A DNA stretch of 47,825 nt, from contig JANQJM010000087.1 of the NCBI GenBank assembly GCA_028281635.1, forward strand, positions 1 to 47,825. The letters run 5' to 3'. The stretch's first letter is position 1, and every line of letters starts with the position of its first letter. Positions 38,220 through 46,319 of the stretch are shown here, in pieces. Source of the stretch: Pseudomonadales bacterium (GTDB lineage: Bacteria > Pseudomonadota > Gammaproteobacteria > Pseudomonadales > Pseudohongiellaceae). The notes under the pieces were generated by a model that saw only the letters and a program-made list of their open reading frames with translations, did not search any database and was not told where the DNA came from. The translations under genes and the position numbers were made by a program.

Positions 38220-38273
38220 ATTAGCATCGTTGCAGTATCCAACAAGGGGTCAGAGCGCTCGCGCCTATTATGA
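38220..38273 (+). CDS. Possible AUU-initiated 17-codon leader ORF before infC
   Basis: TAAGGAG (38206-38212) is followed by seven bases and an ATT codon at 38220. This is just the arrangement with which infC itself begins in E. coli and probably Pseudomonas. Here the frame reads only 17 codons ([18 protein letters not shown]) and stops at TGA 38271-38273, which overlaps the ATG (38270) of the IF-3 frame. Three readings are possible: a coupled leader peptide, a programmed or accidental -1 frameshift that would extend IF-3 at its N-terminus, or a one-base error in the sequence. Confidence 0.4.
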   Translation: MSIVAVSNKGSERSRLL

Positions 38274-38794
38274 GAAGTAGTGCCAAAAAGCCGCTGATCA
38301 ACGAATTTATTGAAGCTGATGAAGTGCGCCTGGTTGGGGCGGATGGTTCCCAGGTGGGAGTTGTTCCAATCGAAGAGGCACGGGCGGCAGCTGAAGAAGC
38401 CAAACTTGATCTGGTGTTAATCGCACCTGATGCAGACCCAGTGGTCTGCAAGATCATGGATTATGGCAAACACATATTCGATCTCAAGAAGCAGAAGGCT
38501 GCGAACAAGAAGAAGCAGCGTAGGGTTCATGTAAAAGAGATCAAGTTTCGACCAGGGACGGAAGAAGGGGATTATCAGGTCAAACTACGCAACCTGATAC
38601 GTTTCCTGTCAGATGGGGACAAGGCCAAGGTGTCATTACGATTCCGCGGTCGTGAGTTAGCCCATCAACATCTTGGGCAGGAGCTCGTAGAACGCATCAG
38701 AGAAGATTTGGTGGACTATGGCACTGTAGAACAGGAACCCAAGATGGAAGGTCGCCAGATCGTTATGGTTTTGGCGCCCAATAAAAAGCGCTAG
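38270..38794 (+). CDS. infC: Translation initiation factor IF-3
   Basis: IF-3 binds the 30S subunit, blocks 50S joining and checks the start codon. From ATG 38270 there are 174 residues: N-domain ([19 protein letters not shown] onwards), a lysine-rich linker ([14 protein letters not shown]) and the C-domain with [17 protein letters not shown] and [11 protein letters not shown]. The length is normal. The ATG has no nearby Shine-Dalgarno sequence; the only strong one (TAAGGAG at 38206) is positioned for an AUU at 38220 in a different frame whose stop overlaps this ATG. An ATT codon also stands directly before the ATG. Start choice is therefore uncertain, and coupling to the upstream frame is likely. 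Confidence 0.95.
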   Translation: MRSSAKKPLINEFIEADEVRLVGADGSQVGVVPIEEARAAAEEAKLDLVLIAPDADPVVCKIMDYGKHIFDLKKQKAANKKKQRRVHVKEIKFRPGTEEGDYQVKLRNLIRFLSDGDKAKVSLRFRGRELAHQHLGQELVERIREDLVDYGTVEQEPKMEGRQIVMVLAPNKKR

Positions 38795-38804
38795 CGAATT
38801 TAAG

Positions 38805-38852
38805 GGTCAGTGTCCGTTGATCCTTTGTGGATCTACGGACACTGGCCTTTTT
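38805..38852 (+). terminator. Terminator-like hairpin between infC and rpmI (possible attenuator)
   Basis: A 13-bp stem pairs 38805-38817 with 38835-38847 with one T-G wobble, and is followed by five T. The loop contains a further GATCC/GGATC stem. Since it lies inside the thrS-infC-rpmI-rplT run, it probably acts as an attenuator or partial terminator for the L35-L20 genes. Confidence 0.75.
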
Positions 38853-38875
38853 ACTTGTTTAGATGAATTGAAATC

Positions 38876-38895
38876 GTTGGGATATTTTACCCAAC
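38876..38895 (+). promoter_or_regulatory. Small hairpin just before rpmI (possible L20 operator part)
   Basis: GTTGGG (38876-38881) pairs with CCCAAC (38890-38895) around an 8-nt loop, ending 20 bases before the rpmI ATG. In E. coli, L20 represses rpmI translation through a structured leader at this place. Whether this hairpin belongs to such an operator is inference. Confidence 0.4.
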
Positions 38896-38915
38896 CAAAT
38901 GCGAGTGATAGAGCA

Positions 38916-39116
38916 ATGCCAGTAGGTAAATTGAAAACCCATCGAGGCGCAGCCAAGCGTTTCAAAAAAACCGGTTCCGGATTCAAGCGTAAGCGCATGA
39001 ACAAGAACCACATCCTGACCAAGAAAACTACGAAGCGAAAGCGTCATTTACGTGGCACTACCGAAGTTCATGCGGTAGATGTACCAGGCGTAAAACGCAT
39101 GCTGCGTGAGAAATAG
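38916..39116 (+). CDS. rpmI: 50S ribosomal protein L35
   Basis: L35 is a small basic protein of the large subunit. From ATG 38916 there are 66 residues: [32 protein letters not shown] is the family body (positions about 5-36), followed by [24 protein letters not shown]. The open frame extends 33 codons upstream, but that stretch covers the hairpin and has no ribosomal-protein character. The ribosome site is weak, as expected for a gene under translational control. rplT follows 49 bases later with a strong AGGAG. Confidence 0.96.
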   Translation: MPVGKLKTHRGAAKRFKKTGSGFKRKRMNKNHILTKKTTKRKRHLRGTTEVHAVDVPGVKRMLREK

Positions 39117-39165
39117 TCGCCCTGCGCCAGGGTTCAATCACAACTAACAGTCAGGAGAATTCAAA

Positions 39166-39525
39166 ATGTCCCGCGTAAAACGCGGCGTCGTAGCTAATCG
39201 ACGTCACAAGAAAGTTTTAAAGTCGGCAAAAGGCTATTACGGAGCCCGCAGCCGCGTATTCCGTGTTGCCAAACAGGCAGTCACCAAAGCAGGCCAATAT
39301 GCCTACCGAGATCGACGTGCCAAGAAGCGAGTGTTTCGTTCTTTGTGGATCACTCGCATTAATGCACAGGCCCGCGAAAACGGTATGACATACAGCCAGC
39401 TTATTGCTGGTTTGAAAAAGGCCAATATCGAAGTTGATCGTCGCGTGCTTGCCGATTTGGCAGTACATGACAAACCCGCTTTTAGTGCCATAGTCGATCA
39501 GGCCAAAGCCGGCCTAGCTGCCTAA
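39166..39525 (+). CDS. rplT: 50S ribosomal protein L20
   Basis: L20 binds 23S rRNA early in 50S assembly and represses its own operon. The 119 residues begin [20 protein letters not shown] and continue with the long basic helix [20 protein letters not shown] and the globular C-domain ([21 protein letters not shown] region). CAGGAG precedes the ATG by eight bases. pheS starts 18 bases after its stop, too close for a separate pheST attenuator of the E. coli kind, so pheST is probably read through from here. Confidence 0.97.
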   Translation: MSRVKRGVVANRRHKKVLKSAKGYYGARSRVFRVAKQAVTKAGQYAYRDRRAKKRVFRSLWITRINAQARENGMTYSQLIAGLKKANIEVDRRVLADLAVHDKPAFSAIVDQAKAGLAA

Positions 39526-40560
<1,035 letters not shown>

Positions 40561-40580
40561 GCAAAGACAGAACGAGCAAG

Positions 40581-42974
40581 ATGATTATTTGTGAGAGCTG
40601 GTTAAAGGAATGGGTTGACCCCAAGTGTGATACCGAGCAATTGGTGTCGCAACTGACCATGGCCGGCCTGGAAGTGGATGGAGTTTCTGCTGTTGCCCGA
40701 GAGTTTTCCGGCATCATCGTCGGCGTTGTTGAGGCCATTGAAGTCCATCCCGATGCCGACAAGTTGAGCGTCTGTACTGTTTTCGATGGTGCCAATAAAC
40801 ACCAAGTGGTTTGTGGTGCGCCCAATGTCAAGGCGGGGATGAAAGCGCCTTTCGCGACTGTGGGTGCGGAAATAGTCACCGAGGAAGATGCTAAGCCTTT
40901 CAAGATTAAGACCGCGAAACTGCGCGGTGTTGAGTCAAACGGCATGTTGTGTTCCGCGGAAGAACTGGGTTTGGCCGAAAGTTCCGAAGGTCTATTAGAA
41001 CTAGCAAGTGATGCACCAGTTGGTGAAGACATCCGAGCCTATTTGCAACTGGAGGACGCGAGCATCGCGTTAGACCTGACACCTAATCGTGGAGATTGCT
41101 TGTCAGTAAATGGTGTGGCACGTGAAGTAGGGGTTTTAGCACGCTCGCCGGTTATTGTTCCTGATGTAAATGATGTGCCAGCAGTCCACGATGAAGAATT
41201 TCCGATTCAGATCACCGCCAAGGATGAGTGCCCACGTTATCTTGGTCGTGTAATCCGCAACATCAATCAGAATGTTGAGGCGCCTCTATGGATGCAGGAA
41301 AAGCTGCGTCGGTCAGGTTTACGAGGTATCGATCCTATTGTCGATGTTACCAACTATGTTCTGATGGAACTGGGCCAGCCAATGCATGCTTTCGATTACA
41401 GGAAGCTAAAGGGCAACATCGATGTGCGGCTGGCAAAGCCGAATGAAAAAATTACCTTGCTCGACGGCAAAGAAGTCGAAATGTCTGCAGACACCCTGGT
41501 GATTGCCGACACTGAAAAGGTGGTAGCGATGGCCGGTATCATGGGTGGTCTGGCCACTGCTGTCAGTAAAGAAACAACGGATGTGTTTTTGGAATGTGCA
41601 TTCTTCTCACCTTTGGCTATATCTGGCAAGGCCCGCAGTTATGGCATGCACACCGATGCGTCGCATCGTTATGAACGTGGCGTCGATTACAAACTGCAAT
41701 ACCGTGCCATGGAGCGGGCGACTGAGTTACTACTCAGTTTAGTAGGTGGTGAAGCGGGGCCAGTGACCGAGACTATCGGCAATTTGCCAACAGCTTTGCA
41801 GGTAAGCCTGCGTTACGACTCCATTGTTCGATCTCTTGGTATCACCATGGAGTCTGCTGAGGTTGAGGACATACTTACCCGGCTTGGATTTAATGTCGCC
41901 AGTAAGACCGCGTCCGAGTTGGTGGTGGACGTGCCCAGTTTCCGTTTCGATATCAGCATAGAAGCCGATCTCATCGAAGAACTGGCACGCATATATGGAT
42001 ACGACAATATACCCCTGGGGCAGGGAATGAGCGCCCAGTCATTTGCCAGGGTGGACGAAGCTCAGCTCGAACTCAACAGAATTCGCGATCATTTGGTGGC
42101 ACTGGGCTACCAAGAAGTGATTTCCTACAGCTTCATCGATCCAGAGCTGTCTAAACAGGTCACTGGTGGAGACGAATCCACTATCCCACTGCAGAATCCG
42201 ATCTCGGAAGATATGGGGGTGATGCGCACCAGTCTCCTGCCTGGGTTGCTGAATACCCTGCGCTATAACGCCAATCGCCAGCAAGACCGAATGCGCCTGT
42301 TCGAGACTGGCCTGGCTTTCCAAAATCAAGCTGGAACTACCCGTCAGACACCCCAGATTGCGGGTGTGCTTATGGGTTTAAGAAATCCAAAAAATTGGAA
42401 CAATAATAAAGATTTATCTGATTTTTATGATGTAAAAGGAGATGTGGAAATCTTACTTGGCCTGGGTGGTGGCGGATCACGTATCCAATTCAAACCAGTA
42501 CAGCAGAAGCCCTTTCATCCAGGCCAATGTGCCGAAGTGTTAACCGCTTCCGGCGATTCACTTGGCTTTTTGGGTACACTGCATCCCGCAATCCAGCGTG
42601 AACTGGGGCTTGACAGCACCGTTTGCCTTTTTGAGCTTGATCTCCAGGCGCTGCAGCAGGTGAAAATTCCCCGGGCAGAAGCGCTGTCCAGATACCCGGA
42701 AGTGCACCGGGACCTCGCCATTGTTTTGGACGAATCAGTGTCAGCTGAGGCGATTTCCGCCTCTTTGGCCGAAAATGCCGGGGAATACCTTAGCGGTTTT
42801 CGAATATTCGATGTTTATCAAGGAGATGCAGTCGAAAAAGGCAAAAAAAGTGTCGCTTTGGGCTTGACGTGGCAGCATCCTTCCCGCACTCTTAGCGACG
42901 ACGAGATAAATACAATAATTAGTAATTGCGTCAACGCACTACAAGAACAATTTAATGCAAATTTGCGGAATTGA
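40581..42974 (+). CDS. pheT: Phenylalanine--tRNA ligase beta subunit
   Basis: PheT is the large, non-catalytic subunit that edits mischarged Tyr-tRNA and binds the tRNA. The 797 residues contain an OB-type tRNA-binding domain (about 40-150, [20 protein letters not shown]), the B3/B4 editing domain (about 205-375), B5 domains (about 400-475), a degenerate class II core (about 490-680) and a C-terminal ferredoxin-like anticodon-binding domain ([16 protein letters not shown] to the end). The length is normal. ihfA follows 14 bases after the stop, as in E. coli and Pseudomonas. Confidence 0.97.
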   Translation: MIICESWLKEWVDPKCDTEQLVSQLTMAGLEVDGVSAVAREFSGIIVGVVEAIEVHPDADKLSVCTVFDGANKHQVVCGAPNVKAGMKAPFATVGAEIVTEEDAKPFKIKTAKLRGVESNGMLCSAEELGLAESSEGLLELASDAPVGEDIRAYLQLEDASIALDLTPNRGDCLSVNGVAREVGVLARSPVIVPDVNDVPAVHDEEFPIQITAKDECPRYLGRVIRNINQNVEAPLWMQEKLRRSGLRGIDPIVDVTNYVLMELGQPMHAFDYRKLKGNIDVRLAKPNEKITLLDGKEVEMSADTLVIADTEKVVAMAGIMGGLATAVSKETTDVFLECAFFSPLAISGKARSYGMHTDASHRYERGVDYKLQYRAMERATELLLSLVGGEAGPVTETIGNLPTALQVSLRYDSIVRSLGITMESAEVEDILTRLGFNVASKTASELVVDVPSFRFDISIEADLIEELARIYGYDNIPLGQGMSAQSFARVDEAQLELNRIRDHLVALGYQEVISYSFIDPELSKQVTGGDESTIPLQNPISEDMGVMRTSLLPGLLNTLRYNANRQQDRMRLFETGLAFQNQAGTTRQTPQIAGVLMGLRNPKNWNNNKDLSDFYDVKGDVEILLGLGGGGSRIQFKPVQQKPFHPGQCAEVLTASGDSLGFLGTLHPAIQRELGLDSTVCLFELDLQALQQVKIPRAEALSRYPEVHRDLAIVLDESVSAEAISASLAENAGEYLSGFRIFDVYQGDAVEKGKKSVALGLTWQHPSRTLSDDEINTIISNCVNALQEQFNANLRN

Positions 42975-42988
42975 TTGGGGATCGGACT

Positions 42989-43297
42989 ATGCCAGATGGA
43001 GCACTCACAAAAGCCGATATGGCAGAGCGCTTGTTTGAGGAATTAGGCCTCAACAAACGTGAAGCCAAGGAAGTGGTAGAGCAGTTTTTTGAAGAAATCC
43101 GTCTGTCACTGGAACGAAATGAACAGGTAAAACTGTCCGGCTACGGTAATTTCGACCTGCGAGACAAGAAACAGCGCCCGGGCCGCAACCCCAAAACCGG
43201 CGAGGAAATCCCTATCAAGGCGCGACGTGTCGTGACTTTCAGACCAGGACAGAAACTGAAGGCGAGGGTAGAAGGCTATGCTGGAACCCAAGAATAA
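42989..43297 (+). CDS. ihfA: Integration host factor subunit alpha
   Basis: IHF-alpha completes the IHF heterodimer with IhfB (26637). From ATG 42989 there are 102 residues: [20 protein letters not shown] is the usual N-terminus, followed by [28 protein letters not shown] and the beta arm with the intercalating proline, [22 protein letters not shown] stands just before the ATG. A TTG at 42971 would overlap the pheT stop but adds residues not seen in the family. The merR gene begins within its last 20 bases. Confidence 0.96.
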   Translation: MPDGALTKADMAERLFEELGLNKREAKEVVEQFFEEIRLSLERNEQVKLSGYGNFDLRDKKQRPGRNPKTGEEIPIKARRVVTFRPGQKLKARVEGYAGTQE

Positions 43298-43631
43298 CGA
43301 CGAATTACCCCCGATTCCCCCAAAGCGGTACTTCACCATTGGTGAAGTCGGTGAACTTTGTGCGGTAAAGCCCCACGTACTCCGCTACTGGGAAGCTGAG
43401 TTTCCCCAACTAAAACCCGTTAAACGGAGGGGAAATCGCCGCTACTACCAACGTCAGGACGTAATCCTTATTCGCCAGATCAAGAGCCTGCTGTACGAAC
43501 AAGGCTACACCATCGGCGGAGCCCGTCAAAAGATGAGCGACAGCCCGGATGAGCTAAGCCAGGCCAAAGTAGATTCTGGCGAAATCAAATCCATGATTAG
43601 AGATTTGGAAGAAGTAATAGCCAAGCTATAA
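43278..43631 (+). CDS. MerR-family transcriptional regulator
   Basis: This 117-residue DNA-binding protein belongs to the short MerR group found next to ihfA in many Gammaproteobacteria (a homologue lies there in Pseudomonas). The winged-helix DNA-binding region is [32 protein letters not shown] (given by position, about 16-47), followed by [30 protein letters not shown]. The C-terminus is a short helix for dimerisation. There is no metal- or ligand-binding domain, so an effector is not evident. It overlaps ihfA by 20 bases and is followed by the tRNA-Pro region. Confidence 0.92.
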   Translation: MLEPKNNDELPPIPPKRYFTIGEVGELCAVKPHVLRYWEAEFPQLKPVKRRGNRRYYQRQDVILIRQIKSLLYEQGYTIGGARQKMSDSPDELSQAKVDSGEIKSMIRDLEEVIAKL

Positions 43632-43739
43632 CGCAAGAATTCCCATCTGGTAATACATTAATTGCGTAATTAGAATACGCGATCTTCTATCGAGCGAAAG
43701 ATATCTTCACAACACGCCAATTTGTGAATAGAACTTCAT

Positions 43740-43858
43740 AGGGTCGTAGCGCAGTCTGGTGGCGCACCATACTGGGGGAGCATGCCACCCAGAAGAAGAA
43801 GTAAAATCCAGAAAGTTAACAACTCCAAAGTCTCTTAACTTTGGGAAGCGGTCTTAAT
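43740..43858 (+). repeat. Tandem unit 1: tRNA-Pro 5' half plus 80-bp spacer
   Basis: The first 39 bases (43740-43778) match the first 39 of tRNA-Pro at 36 positions, from the 5' acceptor strand through D-arm and anticodon loop. The 3' half is missing. A short palindromic stretch (around AGCATGC) follows, then an 80-bp spacer in total that closely resembles that of unit 2. Confidence 0.9.
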
Positions 43859-43973
43859 CGGGGCGTAGCGCAGTCTGGTAGCGCACCATACTGGGGGAGC
43901 ATGCTCCCAAAAGAAGTAAAATCCAGAAAGTTAACAACTCCAAAGTTTCTCAACTTTGGGAAGCAGTCTTAAT
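43859..43973 (+). repeat. Tandem unit 2: tRNA-Pro 5' half plus 76-bp spacer
   Basis: Bases 43859-43897 are identical to the first 39 bases of the real tRNA-Pro. At the anticodon loop the sequence switches to the palindrome GGGAGCATGCTCCC. The remaining spacer repeats that of unit 1, with a long run of identity and only a few changes, and ends directly at the intact tRNA. The unit cannot form a working tRNA. Confidence 0.92.
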
Positions 43974-44050
43974 CGGGGCGTAGCGCAGTCTGGTAGCGCA
44001 CCATACTGGGGGTGTGGTGGTCGTGGGTTCAAATCCCGCCGTCCCGACCA
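43974..44050 (+). tRNA. tRNA-Pro (anticodon GGG)
   Basis: A complete 77-nt tRNA: acceptor CGGGGCG/CGTCCCG, D-arm GCGC with GCGC, anticodon stem CCATA/TGTGG with loop CTGGGGG (anticodon GGG), T-arm CGTGGGTTCAAATCCCGC and encoded CCA. It is the third member of the tandem series and the only intact one. Confidence 0.96.
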
Positions 44051-44058
44051 ACTTACGA

Positions 44059-44094
44059 CACCCTTCGAATACCTCAAGCGGTATTCGAAGGGTG
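44059..44094 (+). terminator. 15-bp perfect hairpin after tRNA-Pro
   Basis: CACCCTTCGAATACC (44059-44073) pairs perfectly with GGTATTCGAAGGGTG (44080-44094) around a 6-nt loop. No T tract follows, so it may stabilise or guide 3' processing of the tRNA transcript, or be a weak terminator. Confidence 0.5.
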
Positions 44095-44217
44095 CCGAGG
44101 CACTGAGCAGCCGTTCCCTCGCAGCCAACTTCTATCTTGAAAATATCTTGTCCGAAGCAACAAAATTTCAATGTACCTCGATTTGTAGCTCAGACTAATA
44201 TAAGACTTGTAGTTGCA

Positions 44218-44409
44218 TCACTTCACCCCTGGCTGTAACCCACACCCAAATTGCCCACCATCACTTCTTATCGGCAAGTGCTGTCCCTCAACCTCATCCA
44301 GGTGCTCAAGTAGTGCCTCGATTACGTAAAAACTCATAGAGCGACCAGTGCTGAGAGACAGCATCTCGAGTCGGTTGTAGACATCTTCGGGGAGATCAAG
44401 GGTAAGCAT
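44218..44409 (-). CDS. Orphan ribbon-helix-helix protein (RelB/CopG-type antitoxin-like)
   Basis: This is a 63-residue protein whose first 43 residues have a ribbon-helix-helix pattern: the strand MLTLDLPEDVYNRLEMLS, then a helix-turn-helix SLSTGRSMSFYVIEALLEHLDEVE. This resembles antitoxins of RelBE-like modules. The ATG at 44409 has GAGAGG about eight bases upstream; the frame is open further up but without a ribosome site. The last 20 residues are not part of the fold. No toxin gene is seen on either side, so it is an orphan antitoxin or a solitary regulator. It lies next to the rearranged tRNA-Pro, a typical place for remains of mobile elements. Confidence 0.75.
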   Translation of the reverse strand: MLTLDLPEDVYNRLEMLSLSTGRSMSFYVIEALLEHLDEVEGQHLPIRSDGGQFGCGLQPGVK

Positions 44410-44632
44410 TCCATACACCTCTCGTCTGTGCTGATGATTCGTTATTATGATTATTGGCAACCGAGAGGTTCGACTACGTCCTTGTAATCTTTAAGCTCTC
44501 CATGCTTGAGTATTAGTGTAGACGATAAGCGAGAAAATGCATGATGACAGCGATACGACAAATCACGAGTTCTGGTGACCTTGAATTGACTCCGATTGAC
44601 TTCGTCATTGTGCCGCCGTCAGGACAACGAAT

Positions 44633-45007
44633 CTAGTTCAGAACCCGGTATCCACGTCCCATCAGGCAGCGTCGAATAACCCGCTCTCTCTCGCTTAGCC
44701 CGCCGCTTACGCCGCGAACTCCTCCGCTAACGGCACCCACTCCAGCACCTCGTTGTGCCGTGCCGCTATCACCAATGATGGCGCCAAACACGGTTCCCAC
44801 TGCTGCGCCGGCAACAGTCCCAACAGCCGTTTGACGACCGATCTGCACCTGGTTGGCATAGGCCTGGCAATCGACTAAGTCAGCTTCGTAGGCAACAACG
44901 TTGACGCCCTGCATGTCGACGATGGGCTTGTTGCCTAACAAATCATCGGTCGTTTTGCATGCAAAGAGCAATGAAGCAAGAAATCCGAGCACATAAGTTC
45001 TAGGCAT
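44633..45007 (-). CDS. Glycine-zipper lipoprotein
   Basis: A 124-residue exported lipoprotein. The signal peptide ends in the lipobox LLFAC (cysteine at about 17). The middle has the Gly-zipper repeats VGTVAGAAVGTVFGAIIGDSG and GAGVGAVSGGVRGVSGG (cited in part), which form hairpin membrane helices in related outer-membrane proteins. The end CLMGRGYRVLN is a frequent motif of this group. AGGAG precedes the ATG by five bases. Function is unknown, and such proteins are usually envelope components. It is followed on the same strand by the orphan RHH gene. Confidence 0.85.
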   Translation of the reverse strand: MPRTYVLGFLASLLFACKTTDDLLGNKPIVDMQGVNVVAYEADLVDCQAYANQVQIGRQTAVGTVAGAAVGTVFGAIIGDSGTAQRGAGVGAVSGGVRGVSGGLSERERVIRRCLMGRGYRVLN

Positions 45008-45184
45008 TGAGACTCCTGAAGAATACTTATCTTCTTACTAAAACGCAGAAGCCACACTCAGGTTTACTCACAATAGATTAGTTGGAGATAAATGAACCGT
45101 GCCTTAATAGGATCAAACAGCAATCCGGTGCTGCCGCTTAAATTGTCGGTTACAACAGGGAAGGGTAAAGCAGAGAAGAAAGGG

Positions 45185-46231
45185 TCAGAATTCTGTTGCT
45201 TCAGCGGTCTTGGCTAGTTTGTGCTCGAAAGCAAAATAAAGCGCAAACAAAACAAGGAACAACTGAAACATGAATGTTTCACTGGCCTCATTCATATAGG
45301 CTAGCAGGCCAGCCACAGCAAAAAGTGCAGCTACAGTCAGCAGAATAAGGACTACCTGAAGAACGCTAAAACCACGAGAAAGCAAATTGTGATGTAGATG
45401 ATCAGTGCCGGGCTTGAAAGGTGATACGCCTCGCATAGGCCGTTTGAAAAGTAAATTCACCGTATCAAAAAGCGGCAAAGCCAAGAACCACAAAGCATAA
45501 ACAGGAGAGAAGAGTGCTCCATTACCCTGTGCACATTCAATCAGCAACCATGCCAGCATGAACCCGAGCATGGTGCTGCCGCTATCACCGAGATACACCA
45601 GCGCTTTGCGATTAAACGGACGTCGGAAATTCATGCTGAGAAACGCTAACACTGCGCACACCAGGAGAGAGATGAATCCGACCAGCACAAAGTCACCTCT
45701 CACTCCAGCCAAAGTCGCAATTGCGATGAGAGCAACGATGACTAACCCGCCTGACAAGCCATCGATCCCATCTGACATATTGATTGCATTGATCACGCCG
45801 ACCGTGGCAAACACGGTTACCGGAATCGCTAACCACCCGACTTGAACATCTCCGAAGGCAAACAGATTTCCCAGTGAGTTAAGTTGTACCTCAGCCACCA
45901 CCGCCATGGCCAGAGCAACCAGCGAATGGCCGGTCATTCTAACTTGAGGTTTCAGGTCTTTGACGTCGTCGATCGTACCTATAAAAAGAACCAATGCTGC
46001 GAGGGTAAGAAGTGGCGCGTAAACTTGCAGTATGGCAGGTAGGGCTAAGCTGATGAGAACAAGGCCAGTAAAGATACTCATCCCACCGACCAGCGGTGTG
46101 GCAGAGATGTGGGTCTTCCGACCTCCAGGGAAATCAAGCAGCCCAAACTTAAAGGCTACCGGCCTCAATAGCTGTATCGCCAACAAGGTCATGGCGAAGC
46201 AAGCAATTAAATAAGGCGCGGTTGTAACCAT
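45185..46231 (-). CDS. wecA: Undecaprenyl-phosphate GlcNAc-1-phosphate transferase WecA-like
   Basis: This is a polytopic enzyme that starts O-antigen or enterobacterial-common-antigen type polysaccharides by loading GlcNAc-1-P on undecaprenyl phosphate. I take ATG 46231 (348 residues) rather than the GTG one codon earlier. Motifs: GGRKTHISATPLVGG near the N-terminus, IDDVKDL (about 86-92), the catalytic NMSDGIDGLSGG, the GDSGSTMLGF loop and the DHLHHNLLSRG histidine motif. About eleven helices are visible. It is distinct from the WbpL-type gene at 29839, so the cell has two priming transferases. It is followed, on the minus strand, by the lipoprotein gene. Confidence 0.9.
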   Translation of the reverse strand: MVTTAPYLIACFAMTLLAIQLLRPVAFKFGLLDFPGGRKTHISATPLVGGMSIFTGLVLISLALPAILQVYAPLLTLAALVLFIGTIDDVKDLKPQVRMTGHSLVALAMAVVAEVQLNSLGNLFAFGDVQVGWLAIPVTVFATVGVINAINMSDGIDGLSGGLVIVALIAIATLAGVRGDFVLVGFISLLVCAVLAFLSMNFRRPFNRKALVYLGDSGSTMLGFMLAWLLIECAQGNGALFSPVYALWFLALPLFDTVNLLFKRPMRGVSPFKPGTDHLHHNLLSRGFSVLQVVLILLTVAALFAVAGLLAYMNEASETFMFQLFLVLFALYFAFEHKLAKTAEATEF

Positions 46232-46319
46232 CACTTCCTGGGCTGGGATAAAACCTTAAGTCGTTCGTAAATTAGAGAACCAGATACTTTGATCAAAATT
46301 GAGCGTAATTAAGTCCGTT

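Noticed and set aside
38817-38915. 33-residue N-terminal extension of L35
   Set aside because: It covers the terminator hairpin and is not ribosomal-protein-like; L35 proteins are about 65 residues.
43740-43897. Extra functional tRNA-Pro genes
   Set aside because: Both copies lack the T-arm and the 3' acceptor strand, so no tRNA can form.
43740-43973. CRISPR array at the tandem repeats
   Set aside because: Only two long units, with nearly identical spacers and tRNA-derived repeats; no cas genes nearby.
43931-44171. Minus-strand open frames over tRNA-Pro with residues like GRRDLNPRPP
   Set aside because: These are antisense translations of the tRNA T-arm and acceptor region, a well-known source of false proteins.
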